Assembly (NCBI RefSeq): GCF_900091445.1
Contig: NZ_LT607733.1
Span: forward strand, 5,421,001-5,485,000
Reading direction: 5' to 3'
Source: Micromonospora echinofusca
GTDB taxonomy: Bacteria; Actinomycetota; Actinomycetes; Mycobacteriales; Micromonosporaceae
Length of the DNA: 64,000 nt
In this document: piece after piece, positions 45,204 through 52,906 of the stretch
Numbering within the stretch: the stretch's first letter is position 1
Layout of the letters: each line of letters begins with the position of its first letter
Position numbers and translations under genes: made by a program
The notes under the pieces: model-generated
Databases searched by the model: none
What the model was told of the DNA's origin: nothing
The model's input: only the letters and a program-made list of their open reading frames with translations

Positions 45204-46079
45204 TCAGCGCAGGTGCAGCACGTCGCCGGCCGCGAGGGCGCGGGTGCCGGCGGAGGTGGCGACCAGCAGCTGGCCGTCGGCGTCCACGCCGGTCGCGGTG
45301 CCGGTCACCTCCTCGCCGCCGGGCAGCAGCACGCGTACCTGCCGGTCGACCGTCGCGCAGGCGGCCAGGTAGGCGTCGCGCAGGCCGCAGGCGACCGCGT
45401 CGCCGCCGGCCGCGCGCCACTCGGCGTACCAGTCGGCGATCCCGCGCAGCAGTGCCCGCAGCAGCGGGTCCCGGTCGGTGGCCGCCGCGCCGGCCAGTTG
45501 CAGGGAGGTCGCCGGCAGCCCCGTCGGGTTCTCCGGCAGCTCGTCCGCGCGCAGCGTGACGTTGAGGCCGACGCCGAGCACGATCGCGGGCGGCCGGGCC
45601 GGCGAGGCCCCCGGCACCGCCTCGGCGAGGATCCCGGCGCACTTCGCGTCGCCGACGAGCAGGTCGTTCGGCCACTTCAGGCCCGCGTCCAGCTCGGCCA
45701 GCCGGGTGACCGCCTCGACGAGGGCGACGCCGGCGAGCAGCGGCAGCCAGCCGTACCCCGTCTGGGGTGCCGCCGGCCAGTCGCGGTCGGCGACGGCCTC
45801 CCCGGGGCGGAGCAGCACGCTGGTGGCGATGCCGGCCCGGGCCGGCGACTGCCAGACCCGGCCGCGCCGGCCGCGCCCGGCCGTCTGCCGCTCGGCGACC
45901 ACCACCAGGCCCTCGGGCTCGCCGGCCCGGGCCGCCTCGGCGGCGTCCGCGTTGGTCGAGCCGGTCTCGGCCCGCAGTTCCAGCCGGGCCCAGGGTCCGT
46001 GCGGGGCGACCAGCGCCCGCCGCAGCCGCGCCGCCGACAGCGGCGGGCGGTCCAGATCGGTGTACGGCGAACCCGGCAT
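45204..46079 (-). CDS. birA: Biotin-[acetyl-CoA-carboxylase] ligase
   Basis: A 291-residue biotin protein ligase that attaches biotin to the carboxyl-carrier domains of acyl-CoA carboxylases. The biotinoyl-AMP loop is AERQTAGRGRRGRVWQSP, with LKWPNDLLVGDAKCAGIL and IVLGVGLNV after it; the C-terminal SH3-like domain spans the last ~50 residues (VRVLLPGGEEVTGTATGVDA). There is no N-terminal winged helix, so it is a class I, non-repressor ligase. It is divergent from accD, the beta subunit of an enzyme that needs biotinylation, over only ~105 bases. Confidence 0.95.
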   Translation of the reverse strand: MPGSPYTDLDRPPLSAARLRRALVAPHGPWARLELRAETGSTNADAAEAARAGEPEGLVVVAERQTAGRGRRGRVWQSPARAGIATSVLLRPGEAVADRDWPAAPQTGYGWLPLLAGVALVEAVTRLAELDAGLKWPNDLLVGDAKCAGILAEAVPGASPARPPAIVLGVGLNVTLRADELPENPTGLPATSLQLAGAAATDRDPLLRALLRGIADWYAEWRAAGGDAVACGLRDAYLAACATVDRQVRVLLPGGEEVTGTATGVDADGQLLVATSAGTRALAAGDVLHLR

Positions 46080-46172
46080 CCCGTCAGCCTACGGCCGCCC
46101 CCGTCCGGCCGGCCCGGGGCGTCGCGGCTCGGCTGAGGCGAACTGCACAGCGGCGGCGGCCTGAACCATCGT

Positions 46173-46178
46173 TATATT
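46173..46178 (+). promoter_or_regulatory. accD -10 element, probably leaderless transcript
   Basis: TATATT ends 7 bases before the GTG at 46185. With the usual -10 to +1 spacing, transcription would begin at or next to the start codon, giving a leaderless mRNA. There is no good -35 hexamer at 17-18 bases and no Shine-Dalgarno sequence between the -10 and the GTG. Confidence 0.55.
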
Positions 46179-46184
46179 CCCAGG

Positions 46185-47768
46185 GTGACTACCGAGACCG
46201 GGATCAACCTCCACAGCACCGCGGGCAAGCTGGCCGACCTGGATCGGCGGGTCGACGAGGCGGTGCACGCCGGGTCGGCGCGTGCGGTCGAGAAGCAGCA
46301 CGCGAGGGGCAAGAAGACCGCCCGCGAGCGCATCGAGATGCTCCTCGACGAGGGTTCCTTCGTCGAGCTGGACGAGCTGGCCCGGCACCGGTCCACGAAC
46401 TTCGGGCTGGCGAAGACCCGCCCGTACGGCGACGGCGTCATCACCGGCTACGGCACCGTCGACGGCCGGCAGGTCTGCGTCTTCGCCCAGGACTTCACCG
46501 TCTTCGGCGGCTCCCTCGGCGAGGTCTTCGGCGAGAAGATCGTCAAGGTGATGGACCTGGCCATGAAGATCGGCTGCCCGGTCGTCGGCATCAACGACTC
46601 CGGGGGCGCGCGCATCCAGGAGGGTGTCGCCTCGCTCGGCCTCTACGGCGAGATCTTCTTCCGCAACGTACGGGCCAGCGGCGTCATCCCGCAGATCTCC
46701 CTGATCATGGGTCCGTGCGCCGGCGGCGCGGTCTACTCCCCGGCGGTCACCGACTTCACCGTGATGGTCGACCAGACCTCCCACATGTTCATCACCGGCC
46801 CGGACGTCATCAAGACGGTCACCGGCGAGGACGTCGGCATGGAGGAGCTGGGCGGCGCCCGTACGCACAACTCGCGCAGCGGCAACGCGCACTACCTCGC
46901 CACCGACGAGCAGGACGCGATCGACTACGTCAAGGCGCTGCTGTCGTACCTGCCGTCGAACAACCTGGACGAGCCGGTGGTCTTCGACGCCCCCGCCGAC
47001 CCCGACGTGACCGACGCCGACCGGGAACTGGACACGCTCATCCCCGACTCGGCCAACCAGCCGTACGACATGCACCGGGTCATCGAGCACGTCCTCGACG
47101 ACGGCGAGTTCCTGGAGGTCCAGCCGCTCTACGCGCAGAACATGGTCGTCGGCTACGGCCGCGTCGAGGGCCGGCCGGTAGGCGTGGTCGCGAACCAGCC
47201 GATGCACTTCGCCGGCACCCTGGACATCGCCGCCTCGGAGAAGGCCGCCCGGTTCGTGCGCACCTGCGACGCGTTCAACATCCCGGTGCTGACCTTCGTG
47301 GACGTCCCCGGCTTCCTGCCGGGCACCGGGCAGGAGTGGGACGGCATCATCCGCCGGGGCGCGAAGCTCATCTACGCGTACGCCGAGGCCACCGTCCCGA
47401 AGGTCACCGTGATCACCCGCAAGGCGTACGGCGGGGCGTACGACGTGATGGGCTCCAAGCACCTCGGCGCGGACCTGAACTTCGCGTGGCCGACCGCGCA
47501 GATCGCGGTGATGGGCGCGCAGGGTGCGGTGAACATCCTCTACCGCTCGGAGCTGGCCGCCGCCGAGGACCCGGCAGCCGTGCGGGCGGAGAAGATCGCC
47601 GAGTACGAGGACACCCTCGCCAACCCGTACATCGCGGCGGAGCGCGGTTACGTGGACAGCGTCATCCCGCCGCACGAGACGCGCACCCAGATCGTCCGCG
47701 CGCTGCGGATGCTGCGTACCAAGCGCGAGACCCTGCCCCCGAAGAAGCACGGCAACATCCCGCTCTGA
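46185..47768 (+). CDS. accD: Acyl-CoA carboxylase beta subunit (carboxyltransferase)
   Basis: A 527-residue carboxyltransferase of the propionyl/acetyl-CoA carboxylase beta type (AccD5/PccB), moving carboxyl from biotin to acyl-CoA to supply malonyl- or methylmalonyl-CoA. Signatures: [53 protein letters not shown] and the C-terminal [19 protein letters not shown]. Start at GTG 46185 next to a TATATT -10. A terminator follows. The epsilon subunit gene, usually the next gene, is 7.2 kb away in this genome. Substrate choice (acetyl or propionyl) cannot be fixed by eye. Confidence 0.96.
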   Translation: MTTETGINLHSTAGKLADLDRRVDEAVHAGSARAVEKQHARGKKTARERIEMLLDEGSFVELDELARHRSTNFGLAKTRPYGDGVITGYGTVDGRQVCVFAQDFTVFGGSLGEVFGEKIVKVMDLAMKIGCPVVGINDSGGARIQEGVASLGLYGEIFFRNVRASGVIPQISLIMGPCAGGAVYSPAVTDFTVMVDQTSHMFITGPDVIKTVTGEDVGMEELGGARTHNSRSGNAHYLATDEQDAIDYVKALLSYLPSNNLDEPVVFDAPADPDVTDADRELDTLIPDSANQPYDMHRVIEHVLDDGEFLEVQPLYAQNMVVGYGRVEGRPVGVVANQPMHFAGTLDIAASEKAARFVRTCDAFNIPVLTFVDVPGFLPGTGQEWDGIIRRGAKLIYAYAEATVPKVTVITRKAYGGAYDVMGSKHLGADLNFAWPTAQIAVMGAQGAVNILYRSELAAAEDPAAVRAEKIAEYEDTLANPYIAAERGYVDSVIPPHETRTQIVRALRMLRTKRETLPPKKHGNIPL

Positions 47769-47773
47769 CGCCG

Positions 47774-47818
47774 CCGTGCCCGGCCGGCCCGGCCGATCGC
47801 CGCGCCGGCCGGGCACGG
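47774..47818. terminator. Bidirectional terminator after accD
   Basis: A 14-bp perfect stem (ccgtgcccggccgg with ccggccgggcacgg) spans 47774-47818 with a 17-base loop, 6 bases beyond the accD stop and 6 before the stop of the convergent anti-sigma-like gene. It probably serves both. Confidence 0.78.
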
Positions 47819-47823
47819 GTCGG

Positions 47824-48735
47824 TCAGCAGCCTGGATTCGCCGACGCGCACATCCGGCGCGCCGCCGTCCTGCCCAGCGTCTGTAGGTCGGCGGAGCTCA
47901 GGCCGCCGGGGCGCGTTCCGGCGGCCGTGTCCTCCAGGGTCCCCGGGCTGAGCGCGACCACGGTGACCAGGTCGCCGACCCGCACCACCATGGTGACCTC
48001 GACCGCCTCGTCCGCGGCCGCCACCTTCCCGCTGACCCGCAGGCGGGAGGGCATCGACACGTGGCGCAGCATCACGGACTCGTCGCCGGCGAAGCCGCTG
48101 ATCGACGTCTCCCAGCGGTGCGTCTGGGTGGTCGCCACCGGACTGCCGCCAAAGAGCGTGGACTTCGTCAGCTGCCACTCGGCACAGGCGTTGAGCAGCA
48201 ACCCGACCAGGCCGAAGACCAGCCGGCCCTGGCCCGGATGGACACGGTAGACGTCCTGGGTGAGCGCCGGGCCCCGCGTCACCGGGCTCACCGGGGCCCA
48301 GAGCAGGGTCTGCGACCGCGAGTAGCGGGACGTGGGCGCCGCCGACGGCACGCCCCGCTCGCGGCCGCAGGACTCCAGCACCGGGTCGACCCGTACCGGT
48401 TCCATCAGGCCGGCCTCGCCGAGCTGCACGCCGGTCCTCAGGGGCAGGTCCGCCGGGGCGAGCAGCGCGTCCTGCGGGATCTCGGCCGGCCCGGCGGTCG
48501 TCGGCGACGCGGCGGTGGCGGCGGCCACGGGCGCCGGGGGCGCGTCCCTCCGCCCGGCCCACTCCCCGACCGCCACGGCCGAGCCGGAGACGACGACGAG
48601 CACCGCGACGGCCGCCGTCAGCGCCGTACGCCTGCTGCGTCTGCGCGCCCGCGCGCGGATCTCCGCCGGCTCCGGCCAGCGGACGTCACGCAGGTCACGG
48701 TGCAGTTGTTCGACGAACCTCGGCTCGTCACGCAT
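47824..48735 (-). CDS. Putative anti-sigma / membrane partner of ECF sigma factor
   Basis: A 303-residue protein starting at ATG 48735, which overlaps the sigma factor gene by 8 bases. A cytoplasmic N-terminus of ~50 residues (MRDEPRFVEQLHRDLRDVRW, then [13 protein letters not shown]) leads into one membrane helix (ALTAAVAVLVVVSGSAVAVG) and a ~230-residue exported domain without known motifs. This is the layout of an anti-sigma factor, but there is no zinc HxxxCxxC motif. The coupling to the sigma gene supports the role; sequence alone does not prove it. Confidence 0.72.
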   Translation of the reverse strand: MRDEPRFVEQLHRDLRDVRWPEPAEIRARARRRSRRTALTAAVAVLVVVSGSAVAVGEWAGRRDAPPAPVAAATAASPTTAGPAEIPQDALLAPADLPLRTGVQLGEAGLMEPVRVDPVLESCGRERGVPSAAPTSRYSRSQTLLWAPVSPVTRGPALTQDVYRVHPGQGRLVFGLVGLLLNACAEWQLTKSTLFGGSPVATTQTHRWETSISGFAGDESVMLRHVSMPSRLRVSGKVAAADEAVEVTMVVRVGDLVTVVALSPGTLEDTAAGTRPGGLSSADLQTLGRTAARRMCASANPGC

Positions 48736-49228
48736 CGGCGGCCTCCTCCAGGTCAGAGACGGCGAGCAGCCCGGCGAGCGCGGCACGCCCCCGGGAGAGT
48801 CGGGCCTTGACGGTGCCCACCGGGGCGGCCGTCTGCCGGGCCACCTCGGCGACCGGCATGCCCATCAGGTAGTAGAGCGCGATGGCGGTGCGCTGTTCCT
48901 CGGGGAGCCGCCGCAGGGCGGTGACCACCTCCACGGTGGCGGTGTCCGGGCCGGGCACGCTCTCGTTGGCGCCGTGCCGCAGGTAGGCGCGGGCCCGGCT
49001 GCGCAGGCTGCGCCACCGGCTGACCGCGATCCGGCTCGCCACGACCCGCACCCACGCCTCCGGCTCCTCGTACCCGCTCACCGTCGACCAGCGCTGCCAG
49101 GCCCGGATGTACGCCTCCTGCACGGCGTCCTGCGCCTCGGCGAGGTCGCCGGTGAGCGCGTAGACGAAGCCGAGCAGCCGTTGCCGGCTGCCCCGGTAGA
49201 ACTCGTCGAACCCGTCGACGTCCGGCAC
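48728..49228 (-). CDS. ECF RNA polymerase sigma factor, SigE family
   Basis: A 166-residue sigma-70 family protein with regions 2 and 4 only, the extracytoplasmic-function layout. Region 2 is FYRGSRQRLLGFVYALTGDL and AQDAVQEAYIRAWQRW; region 4 is LPEEQRTAIALYYLMGMPVA followed by VGTVKARLSRGRAAL. The short length and region 2 wording match the Streptomyces SigE-type family. It overlaps the anti-sigma-like gene by 8 bases and follows the M50 protease gene by 83 bases on the same strand, so a three-gene operon is likely. Confidence 0.92.
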   Translation of the reverse strand: MPDVDGFDEFYRGSRQRLLGFVYALTGDLAEAQDAVQEAYIRAWQRWSTVSGYEEPEAWVRVVASRIAVSRWRSLRSRARAYLRHGANESVPGPDTATVEVVTALRRLPEEQRTAIALYYLMGMPVAEVARQTAAPVGTVKARLSRGRAALAGLLAVSDLEEAADA

Positions 49229-49311
49229 CTGCTACCTCCCCGTGACGGTCACAGGGGACACGCGCCCGGCGGTGCCGCCGGTTGCCCGGCCGGCCGGTCA
49301 TTTTCCGGGGG

Positions 49312-50061
49312 TCAGGTTCCGAGTGTCAGGCCGGCCTCGGTGACGATCGGACCGGCCAGCAGCAGCGCGCCGGCGCCGAGGGCGACCAGGTTGACCAGGG
49401 CGAAGACGGTGACCCAGAAGAACGCGGGCAGCGGGGTGAGACCGGCGAGCTGGTCGGCGTCGGAGGCGGGCATCCGGCCGCGCGAGCGCATCCGTTGCAG
49501 CTCCACCACCGGCCGTACGCCGCCGAGCAGCAGGAACCACACCCCGGCGTACGCGAACGCCGCCTGCACCTGCGGCGTGGCGTACCAGGAGACGGCGAGC
49601 ACCACCCCGCCGGTGACCAGCAGTGAGATCACCCCGAAGACGTTACGGATCATGACCAGCATGGCCAGCAGCAGCGCCACGGCGACCCAGAGCAGCAGGG
49701 TGATCCGGTTGCCGCCGAGCAGCCACGCGCCGGCCAGCCCGACCAGCGGCGGGGCGACGTAGCCGGCGAGCAGGGTGAGGATCATCCCCGGGCCGGTGGG
49801 CCGGCCGGCCGAGAGGGTCAGCCCGGAGGTGTCGGAGTGCAGCCGGATGCCGTGCAGGCGGCGGCCGGTGAGCAGGGCGACCAGCGCGTGCCCGCCCTCG
49901 TGGGCGATCGTGATGGCGTTGCGGGCGATCCGCCAGGGCAGGCGGGTGCTGACCACCACCAGCGCGACGGCGGCGGTCAGCAGCACCAGCAGGGGCGGTG
50001 GGTCCGGCTGCGCCGCGAACAACTTGTCCCAGAGACCGCCGAGCCCGTCGATCGACACCAT
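49312..50061 (-). CDS. M50 family (site-2-type) membrane metalloprotease
   Basis: A 249-residue membrane protease. The zinc motif is AHEGGHALVALLTG within the second membrane segment; at least five hydrophobic segments follow, including MILTLLAGYVAPPLVGLAGA and FGVISLLVTGGVVLAVSW. The glycine pair between the His residues is common in the M50B subgroup. No PDZ domain is present. It is the first gene of the M50-sigma-anti-sigma run on the minus strand, so it may cut the anti-sigma protein or another membrane regulator. This pairing is inference. Divergent from the Uma2 gene. Confidence 0.87.
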   Translation of the reverse strand: MVSIDGLGGLWDKLFAAQPDPPPLLVLLTAAVALVVVSTRLPWRIARNAITIAHEGGHALVALLTGRRLHGIRLHSDTSGLTLSAGRPTGPGMILTLLAGYVAPPLVGLAGAWLLGGNRITLLLWVAVALLLAMLVMIRNVFGVISLLVTGGVVLAVSWYATPQVQAAFAYAGVWFLLLGGVRPVVELQRMRSRGRMPASDADQLAGLTPLPAFFWVTVFALVNLVALGAGALLLAGPIVTEAGLTLGT

Positions 50062-50162
50062 GGGGCGCGAGCCTACCGGCCCCGACCTGTGTCGCTGCGT
50101 CCTCTCCGGCCCGTATCAAGGGAGGCTGATCCGGTGGCGACAGGAGCGGGAGGTGGACGCCG

Positions 50163-50714
50163 GTGAGCGTGGTCCTCCGGGAACCCCACGTCGGGCTGTG
50201 GACCGAGGCCGAGTACCTCGCCATGGGCGAGACGCCGCACCGGATCGAGTTGCTCGACGGGAGCCTGATCGTGAGCCCTGCCCCGAGCAAGCGGCACCAG
50301 TTGGTGTCGTGGAGCCTGACGAACAGCCTGCGGCCGGCAGCGCTGCCGCAGGGCCTACTGGTCTTCGAGGCGGTGAACGTCCGGCTCGGCGTCGACCGCA
50401 TCGTCATCCCCGACGTGGTGGTGGCCGACACCGACGACGAGGGCACCGTGGTCGAGGCGAGTGCGGTCGTCCTCGTCTGCGAGATCGTCCCGCCGGGGAA
50501 CGCGGCCGCCGACCGGTTGGTCAAGATGCAGCTCTACGCGATCGCCGGGATCCCGTGGTACCTGCTGGTCGAGCAGGACGGGGCCGGCCACTCGCTGCGG
50601 CTGCACCGGCTCGACGGCACGCACTACGTCGAGGAGCAGGTCGCGAAGCCGGGCGAGGAACTCCACCTGACCGAGCCGGTCCGCTGGCGCGTCGACCCGG
50701 CCACGCTGCGCTGA
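50163..50714 (+). CDS. Uma2 family nuclease-like protein
   Basis: A 183-residue protein of the Uma2 (DUF820) family, a PD-(D/E)xK restriction-endonuclease fold common in cyanobacteria and actinomycetes. Family landmarks are [20 protein letters not shown], the acidic [35 protein letters not shown] and [15 protein letters not shown], which supply Asp, Glu and Lys of the catalytic site. Substrate and partner are not known. No toxin-antitoxin mate is adjacent. The 3' end is 56 bases upstream of an inserted IS element. Confidence 0.88.
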   Translation: MSVVLREPHVGLWTEAEYLAMGETPHRIELLDGSLIVSPAPSKRHQLVSWSLTNSLRPAALPQGLLVFEAVNVRLGVDRIVIPDVVVADTDDEGTVVEASAVVLVCEIVPPGNAAADRLVKMQLYAIAGIPWYLLVEQDGAGHSLRLHRLDGTHYVEEQVAKPGEELHLTEPVRWRVDPATLR

Positions 50715-50772
50715 GGCGGCGACACCCGCTCGGCGCGGTAATCCACTTCTACCGTTAATGAAGAATTCCTTA

Positions 50773-51660
50773 AGGGATGTCTCGTAACCCCGGTGTCTGT
50801 CCGTTGAGGATGGTCGGTCAAGATGCCTGGGTGCAGGTGATCTCGGCAGCCCGCCCGGAGTGGATCTTCCCGTTCACCGGGCTGCAGCCCGCCCAGTTCC
50901 GTTCGCTGGTCCGGCTGGTCGCCGAGCGCGGCGGTGACGGCATCGCCGACGGCCGGCCGGGCCGGCAGTGGGCCCTCGACCTGCCGGATCGGGTGTTGCT
51001 GGTCGCCGCGTACTGGCGTACGAACCTGACGATGCGGCAGATCGGCCCGCTGTTCGGGGTGTCGCACTCCGCCGCGCACCGGGTCATCGACACCCTCGCG
51101 CCGCTGCTGGCCCTGGCGCCGGTGCGTAAGCGGCCGGTCGAGCAGATCGCGATCGTCGACGGGACGCTGGTCCCCACCCGCGATCACCGCCTGGCCGCCC
51201 GGAGCAAGAACTACCGCTACTCCACCAACCTGCAGGTCGCCATCGACGCCAGCACCCGCCTGGTCATCGCCGTCGGCGACCCGCAGCCCGGCAACCGCAA
51301 CGACACCATCGTCTACCGCACCTCAGGCATCGCCGAGAAGCTCGACGGGCGGCCGGTGATGGCCGACGGCGGCTACCGCGGCAACCCCGAGGTGATCATC
51401 CCGTACCGCAAGCCCACCGACGGCAGCGACCTGCCGGACTGGAAGGAAGCCCTCAACGTCGAACACCGCACCGTCCGAGCAGGGGTCGAACACGCCCTGG
51501 CCAGGATGAAGTGCTTCAAGATCCTGCGCGACTACCGCCGCGCCGCCCACACATTGACCGACGCCGCGTCCGGCATCGCTAACCTCCACAACATCATCCT
51601 GGCCGGCTGAACGCCGGGCCGGTGCCGGGCAACGCCTCCACCCAGTTACGAGACGTCCCT
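50773..51660 (+). mobile_element. IS5-family insertion sequence, complete
   Basis: An 888-base insertion bounded by inverted repeats: AGGGATGTCTCGTAAC at the left (50773) and GTTACGAGACGTCCCT at the right (ending 51660), 15 of 16 bases matching. A TA dinucleotide flanks both ends (50771-50772, 51661-51662), consistent with the 2-bp target duplication of some IS5 subgroups (such as IS427/IS1031). It carries one intact transposase gene and lies 75 bases upstream of the lysozyme start. Confidence 0.85.
50777..51610 (+). CDS. IS5-family transposase
   Basis: A 277-residue DDE transposase. N-terminal helix-turn-helix region: LTMRQIGPLFGVSHSAAHRV. DDE residues appear in order as IAIVDGTLVPTRD, VMADGGYRGNPEV and TVRAGVEHALARMK. 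It appears intact. The first ATG (50777) lies inside the left inverted repeat; the ATG at 50810 (MVGQDAWVQVIS) is a more natural start and would give 266 residues. Left and right ends are described with the mobile element. Confidence 0.92.
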   Translation: MSRNPGVCPLRMVGQDAWVQVISAARPEWIFPFTGLQPAQFRSLVRLVAERGGDGIADGRPGRQWALDLPDRVLLVAAYWRTNLTMRQIGPLFGVSHSAAHRVIDTLAPLLALAPVRKRPVEQIAIVDGTLVPTRDHRLAARSKNYRYSTNLQVAIDASTRLVIAVGDPQPGNRNDTIVYRTSGIAEKLDGRPVMADGGYRGNPEVIIPYRKPTDGSDLPDWKEALNVEHRTVRAGVEHALARMKCFKILRDYRRAAHTLTDAASGIANLHNIILAG

Positions 51661-51735
51661 TAGCGCCCCTTGCCATCCGGGGCACTTACCTCCAAAGATG
51701 AACGTCTATTAAGTCCGGCGTCCTTGGAGGCATCC

Positions 51736-52488
51736 ATGACCCGTACCGGAACATCCCTGCGGCGGCTGCTGGCCGCCACCCTGGCGGCCCTCGCCACCGC
51801 GGCGGCGGGGCTCGTCGCGACCGCGACCCCCGCGGCGGCCGCCACCACGCCCGGCATCGACGTGTCGCACTACCAGGGCGCCATCAACTGGACCAGTGTC
51901 CGCAACGCGGGCATCCAGTTCGCCTTCATCAAGGCGACCGAGGGCACCAGCTACAAGGACCCGAGGTTCAACACCAACTACGTGGCCGCCTACAACGCCG
52001 GCGTCATCCGGGGCGCGTACCACTTCGCCCGGCCCAACATCTCCTCCGGGGCGGTGCAGGCGAACTACCTGGCCTCCAACGGCGGCGCCTGGTCGGCCGA
52101 CAGCCGCACCCTCCCGGCCGCGCTGGACCTCGAGGCCAACCCGTACGCCGGCGGCTACTGCTACGGCAAGACCACCTCCGGCATGCGGGCCTGGGTGCAG
52201 GACTTCCTGAACACCTACCGCTCCCGCACCGGCCGCTACGCCGTCATCTACACCACCACGAGCTGGTGGAACCAGTGCACCGGCAACTGGACGGCGCCGT
52301 GGGCCAACCACCCGCTCTGGATCGCCCGCTGGTCGAGCACGGTCGGCACCCTGCCGGCCGGGGCGCCGTTCTGGAGCTTCTGGCAGTACACCGACCGGGG
52401 CAGTGTCCCGGGCATCAGCGGCGCCGTCGACCGCAACTACTGGAACGGTGACCGGAGCCGGCTGATCGCGCTGGCCAACAACACCTGA
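51736..52488 (+). CDS. Secreted GH25 lysozyme
   Basis: A 250-residue exported muramidase that cuts the N-acetylmuramic acid to N-acetylglucosamine bond. ATG 51736 follows GGAGG at 5 bases. The signal peptide (RRLLAATLAALATAAAGLVA, cleavage near AAA-TT) precedes the GH25 domain: GIDVSHYQGAINWTSVRNAG supplies the N-terminal Asp, FIKATEGTSYKDPRF, RGAYHFARP, and ALDLEANPY with the catalytic Asp and Glu. It ends near WSFWQYTDRGSVPGI. The preceding IS element may have displaced its native promoter. A strong hairpin follows. Confidence 0.95.
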   Translation: MTRTGTSLRRLLAATLAALATAAAGLVATATPAAAATTPGIDVSHYQGAINWTSVRNAGIQFAFIKATEGTSYKDPRFNTNYVAAYNAGVIRGAYHFARPNISSGAVQANYLASNGGAWSADSRTLPAALDLEANPYAGGYCYGKTTSGMRAWVQDFLNTYRSRTGRYAVIYTTTSWWNQCTGNWTAPWANHPLWIARWSSTVGTLPAGAPFWSFWQYTDRGSVPGISGAVDRNYWNGDRSRLIALANNT

Positions 52489-52512
52489 GCCTGAATCGCC
52501 TGGGGAGGCGTT

Positions 52513-52567
52513 GGCGGCAGCGGGACCGGTTGTCACCGTACGGTCGACAACCGGTCCCGCTGCCGCC
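52513..52567. terminator. Very long bidirectional terminator stem
   Basis: A 22-bp perfect stem (52513-52534 with 52546-52567, left arm beginning ggcggcagcgggacc) and an 11-base loop whose first 10 bases are themselves a palindrome, accgtacggt. It lies between the convergent lysozyme and small membrane protein genes. Confidence 0.8.
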
Positions 52568-52584
52568 ACGTCGCGTCGCGGGTG

Positions 52585-52815
52585 TCAGACCCGCCGTCGG
52601 GCCGCCACGGGCACCGTCGCCGCATTCTCGCGGGCGAGCGCGTTGCGCCGGGGGAAGCGCCGGACGCCCACCCCGGCGAGGGTGACGGTGACGACGCTGA
52701 GCAGCGCGAACAGCAGCGGCAGGCCGGCGGCGGCGAGCAGCAGGACGATGTCGCCGAGGGCCACGAGCATCCACAGTGCCACTCGGGGCCGGGCGTCCCT
52801 GCGTCGGTAACCCAT
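52585..52815 (-). CDS. Small membrane protein
   Basis: A 76-residue protein with two membrane helices (VALWMLVALGDIVLLLAA and LLFALLSVVTVTLAGVGV), basic ends and no known motif. ATG 52815 gives the likely start, preceded by GGGAGGG at a good distance. It is 91 bases downstream of the kinase gene on the same strand. Similar tiny membrane proteins are frequent in actinomycetes. Function unknown. Confidence 0.6.
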   Translation of the reverse strand: MGYRRRDARPRVALWMLVALGDIVLLLAAAGLPLLFALLSVVTVTLAGVGVRRFPRRNALARENAATVPVAARRRV

Positions 52816-52906
52816 GTCGTACCCTCCCTTCCGTCGTGCAGGTCAGATACCCCGTACGGCGGAAGGTCATGCGAGTCGATCTCGCAACGGGCGCGAATCC
52901 CGCGGG

